From positions 4,960,001-5,024,000 of the forward strand of contig OZ255620.1 in assembly GCA_965276665.1 (NCBI GenBank): DNA of 64,000 bases. The letters run 5' to 3'. This DNA comes from CAWGJC01 sp965276665 (GTDB taxonomy: Bacteria > Pseudomonadota > Alphaproteobacteria > Acetobacterales > Acetobacteraceae). The notes beneath the pieces are model-generated. The model worked only from the letters and a program-made list of their open reading frames with translations, was not told the origin of the DNA and searched no databases. This document shows, piece by piece, positions 16,230 through 24,436 of this stretch (positions are counted from its first letter, which is position 1; each line of letters starts with the position of its first letter). The position numbers were made by a program, and so were the translations under genes.

Positions 16230-17924
16230 ATGACCGTCTCGACCGCCGACCCAGCCTATAAATGGGTCGCGCTCAGCAACACCACGCTCGGCATGCTGGC
16301 CGCGGCGATGAACAGCTCCATCCTGCTGATCAGCCTGCCTGCGGTGTTCCGCGGCATCGGGCTGCGCCCGCTCGACCCCGGCAACATCAACTACCTGCTC
16401 TGGGCGATCATCGGCTACATGGTGGCGACGGCGGTGCTGGTGGTGACGTTCGGCCGGCTCGGCGACCAGTTCGGGCGGGCGCGCATCTACAATCTCGGCT
16501 TCGCGCTGTTCACCCTCGCCTCGATCGCGCTCAGCCTGACCAGCGGCAAGGGCGGAGGCGCGGCGACCTATCTGATCGCGGTGCGCATCGTGCAGGGCAT
16601 CGGCGGCGCGATGATCATGGCGAACGCCACGGCGATCCTGATCGATACGTTCCCGCACCGGCAGCGCGGGCTCGCGCTCGGCATCAACATGATGGCGGCG
16701 ATCGGCGGCCAGTTCATCGGATTGCTGCTCGGCGGGCTGCTGGCGGATGCGAACTGGCGGCTGGTGTTCTGGATCAACGTTCCGTTCGGGCTGATCGGCA
16801 CGATCTGGGCCTTCGCCATGCTGCGCGACGACCGGGTCGGCGCGTCGCACCGCATCGACTGGGCCGGCAACATCACCTTCGGGCTCGGCCTCGTGCTGGT
16901 GCTGACCGCGATCAGCTACGGCATCCAGCCCTATCGCGACCAGGTGATGGCCTGGCTCTCGCCGCGCGTGCTGTCGCTGTTCGGGCTCGGCGTGGCGTTC
17001 CTGATCGCCTTCTACTGGATCGAGCGCCGGGCGGCGCGGCCGATGTTCGACTTCCGGCTGTTCCGCATCCGCCCCTTCGTCTGCGGCAACATCGCGAGCC
17101 TGCTCTCCTCGGTCGCGCGCGGCGGGCTGCAATTCATGCTGATCGTCTGGCTCCAAGGGGTCTGGCTGCCGCTGCACGGCTACGGGTTCGAGGTGACGCC
17201 GCTCTGGTCGGCGATCTTCATGATCCCGCTGACCGTGGGATTCCTGCTCGCCGGCCCGGTGTCGGGCTATTTCTCGGACCGGGTGGGCGGCCGGCCCTTC
17301 GCGGTGGGCGGCATGCTGCTCGGCGCGGCCGCCTTCCTCGCGCTGATGCTCCTGCCAGTCGATTTTCCCTATCCGGTCTTCGCGGTGATCATCTTCCTCA
17401 ACGGGTTCGGCTCCGGCCTGTTCATCGCGCCGAACAGCACGCAGATCATGAATTCGGTGCCGGCGCTGGAACGCGGGCAGGCCTCGGGAATGCGGGCGAC
17501 GACGACCAATGCCGGGCAGGTACTGTCGATCGGCATCTTCTTCACGCTGACCATCATCGGGCTGGCGGCGACGCTGCCCGGCGCGATCGAGACCGGGCTC
17601 GCGGCGCAATCCGTGCCGCCCGACATCGCGCATGCGGTGGCGGCGGAACCGCCGGTCGCCAGCCTGTTCGCCGCCTTCCTCGGCTACAACCCGATGGCGG
17701 AGCTGATCCCGGCGAACGTGCTGCACGCGATGCCGGCGGCGAATGCGGCGGTGGTGACGGGCAAGACCTTTTTCCCCCGCCTGCTCGCCGGGCCGCTGAT
17801 GGTCGGCATGCGGCTCGCCTTCAGCCTCTCGCTCGCGCTCTACGTGATCTCCGCCCTGGCCTCCTGGCTGGGTGGGAGGGAGGCGGTGCATCGGGAGAAT
17901 GTGGCGCTGGCGGCGGCGGACTGA
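16230..17924 (+). CDS. DHA2-family MFS drug/proton antiporter (EmrB/QacA type)
   Basis: A 564-residue major facilitator protein with about 14 membrane helices, the DHA2 arrangement. Motif A is GRLGDQFGRARIYNLGF after helix 2 and motif C-like GGQFIGLLLGGLLADANWRLVFWINVP follows helix 5; a second-half motif occurs at GYFSDRVGGRPFAVGG. The C-terminal half has a long periplasmic loop before the last helix pair. ATG 16230 has GGAG upstream. Substrates are probably hydrophobic toxicants, but cannot be told from sequence. No membrane-fusion (EmrA) partner is adjacent. The divergent intergenic region carries a palindromic candidate operator. Confidence 0.9.
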   Translation: MTVSTADPAYKWVALSNTTLGMLAAAMNSSILLISLPAVFRGIGLRPLDPGNINYLLWAIIGYMVATAVLVVTFGRLGDQFGRARIYNLGFALFTLASIALSLTSGKGGGAATYLIAVRIVQGIGGAMIMANATAILIDTFPHRQRGLALGINMMAAIGGQFIGLLLGGLLADANWRLVFWINVPFGLIGTIWAFAMLRDDRVGASHRIDWAGNITFGLGLVLVLTAISYGIQPYRDQVMAWLSPRVLSLFGLGVAFLIAFYWIERRAARPMFDFRLFRIRPFVCGNIASLLSSVARGGLQFMLIVWLQGVWLPLHGYGFEVTPLWSAIFMIPLTVGFLLAGPVSGYFSDRVGGRPFAVGGMLLGAAAFLALMLLPVDFPYPVFAVIIFLNGFGSGLFIAPNSTQIMNSVPALERGQASGMRATTTNAGQVLSIGIFFTLTIIGLAATLPGAIETGLAAQSVPPDIAHAVAAEPPVASLFAAFLGYNPMAELIPANVLHAMPAANAAVVTGKTFFPRLLAGPLMVGMRLAFSLSLALYVISALASWLGGREAVHRENVALAAAD

Positions 17925-17967
17925 GAGGCTGTTTGGAAACGCGCTCTGGGGGCCGTCTGCCAGCGCG

Positions 17968-18315
17968 TCAGGGCCAGTTGAGCTCGATCGCCGGCTTGCT
18001 GTTCACCTGCGACCAGTTGCCCATCTCGCTCGACTTCGCCTGCTCGGCCTCCTGCACGGAGTCGAACGATATGCAGGAGGCGGGATCCGCCCGGCTCGCC
18101 GGGACGCCGCCAGGCACCAGATTGCCGAGCGCGGAAGTGAATTTCCGCTCGTTGACCGTCTCGGGATCGGTCGAGTTGAAGACCTTGCTGACATAGAGGT
18201 TCTGATCGAGGATCTTGTTCACCACGATGTCGCAATAGATCGGCACCGCACGGGCCGGGAGCGGAAAGAACGGCAGCACAGCCATCGCCAGCAGGAGCGT
18301 CTTCGGGGTCGGCAT
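17968..18315 (-). CDS. Small secreted protein of unknown function
   Basis: A 115-residue protein with a clear signal peptide (MPTPKTLLLAMAVLPFFPLPARA, cleavage near residue 23) and a mature part with two Cys residues (in IYCDIVV and ASCISFD) that could form a disulfide. No family is recognised. ATG 18315 is the first codon compatible with the leader. It lies downstream of the aldose-epimerase-like gene on the same strand, 71 bp apart, and converges on the MFS gene. Confidence 0.65.
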   Translation of the reverse strand: MPTPKTLLLAMAVLPFFPLPARAVPIYCDIVVNKILDQNLYVSKVFNSTDPETVNERKFTSALGNLVPGGVPASRADPASCISFDSVQEAEQAKSSEMGNWSQVNSKPAIELNWP

Positions 18316-18386
18316 CGGTTTCTCGCGCAGCCGGAAGGGAGTGACCGAATAGAACGGCGGAAGGTGCAGCGCAAACGGCGCGCGGG

Positions 18387-19250
18387 CTAGCCGAGCGTGA
18401 TCGTGAGCGCCAGGCGCCGCGTCTCGCCGGGCGCCAGATGCATCAGCCCCGGCTTCTCGGAAAATTCGCCGTCGAATCCGGCCGGGCTCGCGAATCCCTG
18501 CCACGGCTCGATGCAGACGAAATCGCCGCCCCTGCGCGACCAGATGCCGAGATCGGAGAAACCCTCCCACGCCACCGTCAGCGAAGGGCCGGCCGGCGCC
18601 TCGTAGCGCAACGTGCGGCTGTTCACCGGCGCGAAGATCAGCGCATCCGCATCGAACAGCGACGGGGTCAGCGCGAGGCTGCGGCCGCGAACCGGGCTCG
18701 GCGCCCCGCCCGGGAGAATGAGCCCGTCGCGCAATTGCCGGACATCTTCCGGCTCGTCGCGGTCGAACACCATCCGATGCGCCGCTTTCTCGAGCCCGGG
18801 CCTGAGCGGCCAGGCGAAGCCGGGATGCGCGCCGAGCGAGACCGGCAGCGTCTCCGTGCCCGGATTGCTCACCGCGTAGCCGATCTGCAAGCTCGCGCCG
18901 CTCGCCGCGTAATCGATCGCGAGGCGGAAGGCGAAAGGATAGATCGCTCGGCTCTCGGCATCGTCGGCGAGCTCCAGCCGGCAGCGCGACGCCTCGCGGA
19001 TCGTCACGGCGAAATCGCGGTCGCGGACAAAGCCGTGCTGCGGCATGCGGTAGGTCTCGCCGCGATGGCGCAGCGTGTCGCCGGCGAGCCGGCCAACGAT
19101 GGGGAACAAATTGGGGGCATGGCGCGGCCAGATCGGCGCCGCCTGCCAAAGGAATTCCTCCCCCGCCGGATTGCAGAGCGAGCAGAGCTCCGCCCCACGG
19201 ATCGCGACCGCGGCGTCCAGCGCATCCGAGACGATGCCGATCCGTTCCAT
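18387..19250 (-). CDS. Aldose 1-epimerase family protein
   Basis: A 287-residue galactose mutarotase-like protein that would interconvert hexose anomers. Family features are the early IRGAELCSLCNPAGEEFLWQ, FPIVGRLAGDT, MPQHGFVRDRDF and SLGAHPGFAWPL with the probable catalytic His, and a C-terminal CIEPWQGFASPAGFD with the probable catalytic Glu. It belongs to the LacX/YeaD-like branch rather than classical GalM. It is cytosolic and divergent from an aldo/keto reductase gene. Precise sugar specificity is not evident. Confidence 0.88.
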   Translation of the reverse strand: MERIGIVSDALDAAVAIRGAELCSLCNPAGEEFLWQAAPIWPRHAPNLFPIVGRLAGDTLRHRGETYRMPQHGFVRDRDFAVTIREASRCRLELADDAESRAIYPFAFRLAIDYAASGASLQIGYAVSNPGTETLPVSLGAHPGFAWPLRPGLEKAAHRMVFDRDEPEDVRQLRDGLILPGGAPSPVRGRSLALTPSLFDADALIFAPVNSRTLRYEAPAGPSLTVAWEGFSDLGIWSRRGGDFVCIEPWQGFASPAGFDGEFSEKPGLMHLAPGETRRLALTITLG

Positions 19251-19415
19251 CCACGTTCCTCCGGCGCGCCCGTCCTTCGCCGCGCTCGTCCTTCGCCGCG
19301 CCCGTTCTCCGTCTGGCCATGATGCCGGGCCGCCCGGCTTCCGGCAAACCCGCCCGCTTCCGCATCCGGCGCGGAGGGACTACCATCCGGGCTCGCACGC
19401 ATCGAGGAGCAGACC

Positions 19416-20402
19416 ATGACAGCGACCGCACGGCGCCGCCTGGGGCAAAGCACGCTGATGGTCTGCCCGGTCGGGCTCGGCTGCATGTCGCTCTCCGGCG
19501 TCTATGGCGACGCCGAGGACGCGACCTCGGAGGCGCTGATCCATCACGCGCTGGATGCCGGCGTGAACCATCTCGATTCCGCCGACATGTACGGCTGGGG
19601 CCATAACGAGACGCTGCTCGGCCGCGCGCTGCGCGGACGGCGCGACGAGGTGGTGCTGGCCACGAAATTCGGCCAGATCCGCCGCGATGGCGCCCCGAAC
19701 GGCGTCGATGGCAAGCCCGAGTACGTCGCCGCCGCCTGCGAGGCGAGCCTCAAGCGTCTCGGCGTCTCGGTGATCGACCTCTATTACCAGCATCGCGTCG
19801 ATCCCGGGGTGCCGATCGAGGAGACGGTGGGCGCGATGGCGCGGCTGGTCGAGCAGGGGAAGGTGCGCTTCCTCGGCCTCTCCGAGGCGCATCCCGAGAC
19901 CATCCGCCGCGCCCATGCGGTGCATCCGATCGCCGCGGTGCAGACCGAGTATTCGCTGCTCTACCGGACCGAGGCCGAGGAGACGCGGCAGACGACGCGC
20001 GCGCTCGGCATCGGCTTCGTCGCCTACGCGCCGCTCGGGCGGGGCCTGCTGACCGGCGCCATCCGCTCGGAGGCGGATATCGGCGGCCGCCGCGCCGCGC
20101 ATCCCCGGTTCCAGGGCGAGAATTTCGCCGGCAACCGCGCGCTCGCCGCCCATGTCGAGGCGCTGGCCGAGCGCAAGGGATGCACGCCGGCACAGGTCAC
20201 GCTCACCTGGCTGCTCGCCCAGGGCGACGACGTGGTGGCGATCCCCGGCACGCGCCACGCAGCGCGGCTCGACGAGAATCTCGGCGCGCTCGAGGTCACG
20301 CTGAGCCCGGCCGAGCTCGCCGAGCTCGCCGCCGCCATCCCGCCCGGCGCCGCCGCGGGCACGCGCTATCCGGCAGCCGGGATGAAATCCGTCTACGCCT
20401 AG
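19416..20402 (+). CDS. Aldo/keto reductase
   Basis: A 328-residue NADPH-dependent oxidoreductase with the AKR TIM barrel. The tetrad is visible: Asp and Tyr in HLDSADMYGWGHNE, Lys in VVLATKFGQ and His in DLYYQHRVDP. The NADPH-binding end is in VVAIPGTRHAARLDENLGALEV. It resembles the AKR13/YakC-type general aldehyde reductases. The TAG stop coincides exactly with the left edge of a palindromic repeat (20400-20522). Confidence 0.92.
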   Translation: MTATARRRLGQSTLMVCPVGLGCMSLSGVYGDAEDATSEALIHHALDAGVNHLDSADMYGWGHNETLLGRALRGRRDEVVLATKFGQIRRDGAPNGVDGKPEYVAAACEASLKRLGVSVIDLYYQHRVDPGVPIEETVGAMARLVEQGKVRFLGLSEAHPETIRRAHAVHPIAAVQTEYSLLYRTEAEETRQTTRALGIGFVAYAPLGRGLLTGAIRSEADIGGRRAAHPRFQGENFAGNRALAAHVEALAERKGCTPAQVTLTWLLAQGDDVVAIPGTRHAARLDENLGALEVTLSPAELAELAAAIPPGAAAGTRYPAAGMKSVYA

Positions 20403-20522
20403 CGCATTTTGAGTTAAGTCGGCGCCGGCCCTCGCCCCCACCCGGCCCCCCATCGGTCGTATACTTTCATGGGAGGCCGGGCGAGGGCCGGCGCCGACTC
20501 CGCCGAAGGTGAAAATGCTCTA
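20400..20522 (-). repeat. MITE-like palindromic element, family B, copy 1
   Basis: About 123 bp filling the whole gap between two convergent genes. The GC-rich arms (GTCGGCGCCGGCCCTCGCCC and its inverse) surround a GTATAC core. The left end is the short type (GCATTTTGAGTTAAGTCGG), the right the long type with a CACCTTCGGCGGAG insert, so it is inverted relative to copies 2 and 3. TAG stops of both flanking genes lie at its edges. Confidence 0.8.
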
Positions 20523-21215
20523 GCGCGCAAGCGCCGCCTCGACCGCGGCGAGCGCGTGCAAGGTCGTCGTGTCGAACAGCGGCACTTCGGAATCCTCCGT
20601 GCGGATCAGCAGCATGAGCTCGGTGCAGCCAAGGATCACCGCCTCGGCGCCCTGTGCGACCAGGCGGTCGATCACCGCGGCCATCCGCGCGCGCGACGCC
20701 TCGACCACGCGGCCGGCGACGAGCTCGGCGTAGATGATCTCGTGCACCGCCCGCCGGTCCTCCGCCTCCGGCACCAGCACCTCGAGTCCGTGCGCGCGGA
20801 TCAGCCGTCCCTTGTAGAAATCCTGCTCCATCGTGAAGCCGGTGCCGAGCAGGCCGACGCGCGTCACGCGCGCCGCGCGGATCGCCGCGGCGGTCGGGTC
20901 GGCGATGTGCAGCAGCGGAATCCGCACCGCGTCCGCGATCCGCTCCGCGAGCAGATGCATCGTGTTGGTGCAGATTAGCAGCAGATCGGCGCCCCCGCGT
21001 TCCAGCGCCGCCGCCGCCTCGGCGAGCAGCGCGCCGAGCGCATCCCATTCGCCCGCATGCTGCAACCGCTCGATCTCGCCGAAATCCGCCGACCACATCA
21101 GGATGCGCGCCGAATGCACGCCGCCAAGCCGGTCGCGCGTCGCGCGGTTGATGATGCGGTAGTATTCGAGCGAGCTCTCCCAGCTCATGCCGCCGAGCAG
21201 CCCGATCATTCTCAT
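20520..21215 (-). CDS. Aspartate/glutamate racemase family protein
   Basis: A 231-residue cofactor-independent racemase-fold protein. The two catalytic thiols are visible as LICTNTMHLL and VILGCTELMLLI, and the N-terminus IGLLGGMSWESSLEYYRIIN is typical of the YgeA/aspartate racemase branch. Length is normal. The ATG overlaps the stop of an upstream truncated GFA gene (ATGA), so translation is coupled. The TAG stop sits at the edge of repeat copy B1. Substrate (Asp, Glu or a hydantoin/arylmalonate relative) is not determinable. Confidence 0.92.
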   Translation of the reverse strand: MRMIGLLGGMSWESSLEYYRIINRATRDRLGGVHSARILMWSADFGEIERLQHAGEWDALGALLAEAAAALERGGADLLLICTNTMHLLAERIADAVRIPLLHIADPTAAAIRAARVTRVGLLGTGFTMEQDFYKGRLIRAHGLEVLVPEAEDRRAVHEIIYAELVAGRVVEASRARMAAVIDRLVAQGAEAVILGCTELMLLIRTEDSEVPLFDTTTLHALAAVEAALAR

Positions 21216-21514
21216 CGGTCCGTCTCCGAACCGCTCGTCGCATCGGCCGCGAGTGGCGGCCCATCGCGCGGGGTCGTCGCGAAACGCGGCAGGGCGTCAC
21301 CGAGATGCAGCCAGGCGGCACGCTCGCGGACATGAACGTGCCGCGCCGGCACCAGACTCGCCGGGTTCTCGAAACTCGCGACGAAGAAATGGATTTCTCC
21401 GGGCCAGGCAACGCCGGCAAAGCTCATCGGCGAGCCGCATTGGCCGCAGAAGCGGGTGGCCCCGCACAGGCAGCGTCCCGGACGCCGGATCGGAGTGGTC
21501 GAATGTCCCGACAT
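21212..21514 (-). CDS. GFA-family protein with internal deletion (probably non-functional)
   Basis: About 100 residues resembling glutathione-dependent formaldehyde-activating (GFA/Mss4-like) zinc proteins. It begins with the expected GRCLCGATRF and then passes directly into FCGQCGSPMSFAG, which in full-length members lies about 60 residues later. The intervening CHC-x2-C zinc ligands and core strands are missing, while the C-terminal half (HVHVRERAAWLHLGDALPRF) is normal. The frame is intact, so this looks like an in-frame deletion, possibly between short repeats around RF. ATG 21514 is preferred over 21547 because it follows a GAAGAA stretch. It overlaps the racemase start. Confidence 0.7.
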   Translation of the reverse strand: MSGHSTTPIRRPGRCLCGATRFCGQCGSPMSFAGVAWPGEIHFFVASFENPASLVPARHVHVRERAAWLHLGDALPRFATTPRDGPPLAADATSGSETDR

Positions 21515-21590
21515 GATTTCTTCACGGGCAAAAAGAACGCGTATCACAGCGCCGCACCATCGGGCGCACGAATCATCATCGCCGCCGGGA

Positions 21591-22277
21591 TCAGGCCGGC
21601 AGGAAGCCGTGCCGCGCCAGCACCGCCTGGCCCGGCGGCGCGAGCAGGGCCTCGGCCAGCGATTGCGCTTTCGGGTCGAGCACGATCAGCCCGTACTCGG
21701 CTTCCACCATGAGCTCGGGCGGCGGCGTCACGACGTCGAACTCGTCGGCGATCAGCCGTGCATTGCTCGCGTAGTAGGTGAAGACATCCACCGTGCCGGC
21801 GCGCAGGAACCAGCGCGCCGGCGGCTCGCCATCCGGCACCAGGGAAGCGCCGCGGCCGCCCACCAGCGCGCGGACCCGCGCGCGGATCGCGGCGATGGCG
21901 CCCGGCCGCACCGCATCGGCGCGGGCGAACAGCGCCTCCGCGTAATCGCCGCCCGGATCGGCGCCCGGCGTCGATGTGCCGATCCGCACATCGGCGCGCA
22001 GCAGGGTGGCGAGGAAATTCTCCGTCGTCATGCCGAGATCGCGCCGCGCCACCGCGACGGTGCGGTTGCGCGCGAAGCGGCGAACATCCGCGCCGAGCAT
22101 CGCCGGGTGGCGCATGTCGGCGGAGAGAAAGAGATGCGGGCGGTCGCCGCCCTCGATGCGCTCGCGCAGCAGCCCGGCCGGGCCGAACGCCGGCGCGGTG
22201 TCTTCATGCCAGCCGCTCAGGAAATCGGTCAGCGCCGCGCGCGTGCTGCCGGCGGCGAAGATGCGGATCGGCGTCAT
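21591..22277 (-). CDS. ModA-like (molybdate-type) binding protein without a signal peptide
   Basis: A 228-residue type II periplasmic-binding fold. MTPIRIFAAGSTRAALTDF matches the N-terminus of mature ModA-like proteins (IxVFAAxSLxxAL), GLIVLDP and GQAVLARHGFLPA match their end, and DRPHLFLSADMRHP the region after the first lobe. No leader precedes it: ATG 22277 directly starts the first strand and upstream in-frame codons offer no hydrophobic stretch. So it is either cytosolic or mis-started. It is divergent from a FecBCD/MolBCA-type importer with a shared repeat-containing promoter region, which suggests a common oxyanion or metal theme. Confidence 0.75.
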   Translation of the reverse strand: MTPIRIFAAGSTRAALTDFLSGWHEDTAPAFGPAGLLRERIEGGDRPHLFLSADMRHPAMLGADVRRFARNRTVAVARRDLGMTTENFLATLLRADVRIGTSTPGADPGGDYAEALFARADAVRPGAIAAIRARVRALVGGRGASLVPDGEPPARWFLRAGTVDVFTYYASNARLIADEFDVVTPPPELMVEAEYGLIVLDPKAQSLAEALLAPPGQAVLARHGFLPA

Positions 22278-22311
22278 CTGGCGGCCCCTCGCGCGCTGTG
22301 CGACATATACC

Positions 22312-22374
22312 GTCGAATATAGCCACGCCCGACTATAGCCAAGCCCGCATATTGCCAAGTCCGAACTAGCCAAA
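22312..22374. promoter_or_regulatory. Four tandem 16-bp repeats in a divergent promoter region
   Basis: Consecutive units are GTCGAATATAGCCACG, CCCGACTATAGCCAAG, CCCGCATATTGCCAAG and TCCGAACTAGCCAAA (the last one base short). Consensus is about CCCGAATATAGCCAAG. They lie between the ModA-like gene and the importer gene and are AT-richer than the surroundings, as expected for a regulator-binding array or phased promoter elements. Confidence 0.6.
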
Positions 22375-22388
22375 CCGTGGGAACCACA

Positions 22389-23432
22389 ATGCGCCGCCGC
22401 ACGCTGCTCGCCTTGCCGATGCTCGCCGCCCTCCCGCGCCCCGTTCTGGCCGCGAGCCGTGTCGTCACAGATCAGCTCGACCGAAAGGTGACGGTGCCGG
22501 AGACGGTCTCCCGCATCGTCGCCCTGCAGCACCAGACGCTCGACATCATCGTCGAGCTCGGCGCGGCGGACCGGCTCGTCGGCGTGCTGCGCAGCTGGCC
22601 AAGCCTGATCCCCGGCCTCGACCGCATGGCGCCGGGCCTGAAGGCGCTGCCGATGCCGGGCGATCTCACCAGCGTCAATATCGAGGCGCTGCTCGCGCTG
22701 CGGCCAGACGTGGTCTTCGTCACCAATTATGCGCCGCCCGCGATGATCCGGCAGATCGAGACTGCCGGGCTGCCGGTGGTGGTGATCTCGCTCGCCAAGG
22801 GCGAGGGGATCGACCGGGCGAAGCTCAACCCGACCTTCGCCGATGACGACACCGCCTATGCCGAGGGCCTGCGCGAGGGCGTGCGGCTGATCGGCGCGGT
22901 GCTCGGCACCGAGGTTCGCGCGACGCAATTGATCGACGCCGCCTTCGCCGGCCGCGCGCTCGCCGCAAGCCGGGTGGCGAGCATCCCGGCGGACAAACGG
23001 GTCAGGCTCTATATGGCGAACCCGGATCTCAACACATATGGCGCCGGCAAATATACTGGCATCATCATGGCGCGCTCCGGCGGCGTCAACGTCGCGGGCA
23101 GCGTGCGCGGGACGGCGAAGGTCTCGATGGAGGACGTGCTGCGCTGGAACCCGCAGGTGATCTTCGTGCAGGACCGCTACGCGCCGGTCGTCGACGAAAT
23201 CCGCGCGAGCGCCGCCTGGCGGCCGGTCGACGCGGTGCGCACGGGACGCATCTACATCACGCCGGAATACGTCAAGCCATGGGGCTACCCGCTCCCGGAG
23301 GCGCTGGCGCTCGGCGAGGTGTGGATGGCGAAAAAACTCTATCCCGAGCGCTTCGCCGATATCGACCTGAAGCAGCGGGCGGATGCGTTCTATCGCGCAT
23401 TCTACGGCACACCCTATGTCGGGCCGAACTGA
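22389..23432 (+). CDS. Class II ABC importer substrate-binding protein (FecB/BtuF/MolA type)
   Basis: A 347-residue periplasmic binding protein with leader MRRRTLLALPMLAALPRPVLAA (twin Arg possible). The helical-backbone fold of class II proteins shows as SRIVALQHQTLDIIVELGAADRLVGV, NIEALLALRPDVVFVT and the second lobe YGAGKYTGIIMARSGGVNVAG, with KVSMEDVLRWNPQVIFVQ. ATG 22389 is preferred to an in-frame GTG at 22377 because it starts the leader. The family covers iron-siderophore, cobalamin and, in MolBCA, molybdate/tungstate; the divergent ModA-like gene makes an oxyanion substrate worth considering. First gene of a three-gene operon. Confidence 0.85.
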   Translation: MRRRTLLALPMLAALPRPVLAASRVVTDQLDRKVTVPETVSRIVALQHQTLDIIVELGAADRLVGVLRSWPSLIPGLDRMAPGLKALPMPGDLTSVNIEALLALRPDVVFVTNYAPPAMIRQIETAGLPVVVISLAKGEGIDRAKLNPTFADDDTAYAEGLREGVRLIGAVLGTEVRATQLIDAAFAGRALAASRVASIPADKRVRLYMANPDLNTYGAGKYTGIIMARSGGVNVAGSVRGTAKVSMEDVLRWNPQVIFVQDRYAPVVDEIRASAAWRPVDAVRTGRIYITPEYVKPWGYPLPEALALGEVWMAKKLYPERFADIDLKQRADAFYRAFYGTPYVGPN

Positions 23433-23434
23433 GC

Positions 23435-24436
23435 GTGCGGCGCTACGCGCCCGCCCTGCTCGGCCTCGGCCCGGCTTGCCTGTTCCTCGCCTCCTTTCTC
23501 GTCGGGCGTTACCCGGTCAGCCCGTTGACCGTGCTGCGGGTGCTGCTCGCGGAAATCCTGCCGCTGCATGCCGATTGGAGTGCCGCGGTGCGCGCCGTGG
23601 TGATCGACGTGCGGCTGCCACGCATCGGTGCGGCGCTGATCGCCGGCGCCGGGCTGTCGCTCTCCGGCGCGTGCTATCAGGGCGTGTTCCGCAATCCGCT
23701 GGTCTCGCCCTTCATCCTCGGCGTCTCCGCCGGCGCGGGATTCGGCGCGGCGCTGGCGATCCTCTATCTGCCCTGGGGCATCGCGGTGTCGCTCTCCGCC
23801 TTCGCCTTCGGGCTGCTCGCCGTCGGCGCCTGCTTCCTGCTCGGACGCGGCGCGCGCGGCGCCTCGCCGCTGCTGCTCGTGCTGGCCGGCGTGGTGGTCG
23901 GCGCCTTCTTCACGGCGCTGCTCTCGCTGCTGAAATACGTGGCGGATCCGGAAAGCAAGCTGCCGGTGATCGAATTCTGGCTGCTCGGCTCGCTCTCCGG
24001 CGTGGCGCTGCGCGATCTCGCAACCCTCGCCGCCGTGTTCATCCCCTGCGCCGCCCTGCTGCTCGCGCTCCGCTGGCGGCTCAACCTGCTGGCGCTCGGT
24101 GATGACGAGGCGCGCAGCCTCGGCGTCGATCCCACGAATTTGCGCCGCATCGTCATCCTCGCCGCGACGCTGATCGCCGCCTCGACCGTCGCGGTGGCCG
24201 GGATCATCGGCTGGGTCGGGCTCGTCATCCCGCACGCGGCACGCATGCTGGTGGGCGCGGATTTCCGCCGCGTGCTGCCCGCCTCCGCCGCCCTCGGCGC
24301 CTGCTACCTGATGCTCGTCGACGATCTCGCGCGCACCGCGACCTCGGCCGAACTGCCGATCGGCGTGCTGACCGCAATCGTCGGCGCGCCCGCCTTTGCC
24401 CTGCTGCTGCGCCGCGGGCGCCTCGGCTGGGCCTGA
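23435..24436 (+). CDS. Class II ABC importer permease (FecCD family)
   Basis: A 333-residue inner-membrane permease with about ten helices. Family hallmarks are VIDVRLPRIGAALIAGAGLSLSGACYQGVFRNPLVSPFILGVSAGAGFGAA in the first third and GIIGWVGLVIPHAARMLVGADFRRVLP in the last third, the latter contacting the ATPase. It starts with GTG 23435, two bases after the binding-protein stop, and its stop overlaps the ATPase start (TGATG), so the three genes are translationally coupled. Confidence 0.93.
   Translation: MRRYAPALLGLGPACLFLASFLVGRYPVSPLTVLRVLLAEILPLHADWSAAVRAVVIDVRLPRIGAALIAGAGLSLSGACYQGVFRNPLVSPFILGVSAGAGFGAALAILYLPWGIAVSLSAFAFGLLAVGACFLLGRGARGASPLLLVLAGVVVGAFFTALLSLLKYVADPESKLPVIEFWLLGSLSGVALRDLATLAAVFIPCAALLLALRWRLNLLALGDDEARSLGVDPTNLRRIVILAATLIAASTVAVAGIIGWVGLVIPHAARMLVGADFRRVLPASAALGACYLMLVDDLARTATSAELPIGVLTAIVGAPAFALLLRRGRLGWA

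Noticed and set aside
16008..17891. Long minus-strand open frame upstream of ubiE, antisense to the efflux-pump gene
   Set aside because: The composition (Arg, His, Gln, Asp rich, no domain) is typical of an antisense frame; the pump has a full DHA2 pattern.
22301..22320. ModE-type box before the ModA-like gene
   Set aside because: The AT-rich stretch does not match the ModE consensus; the tandem 16-bp units are better explained as a separate array.
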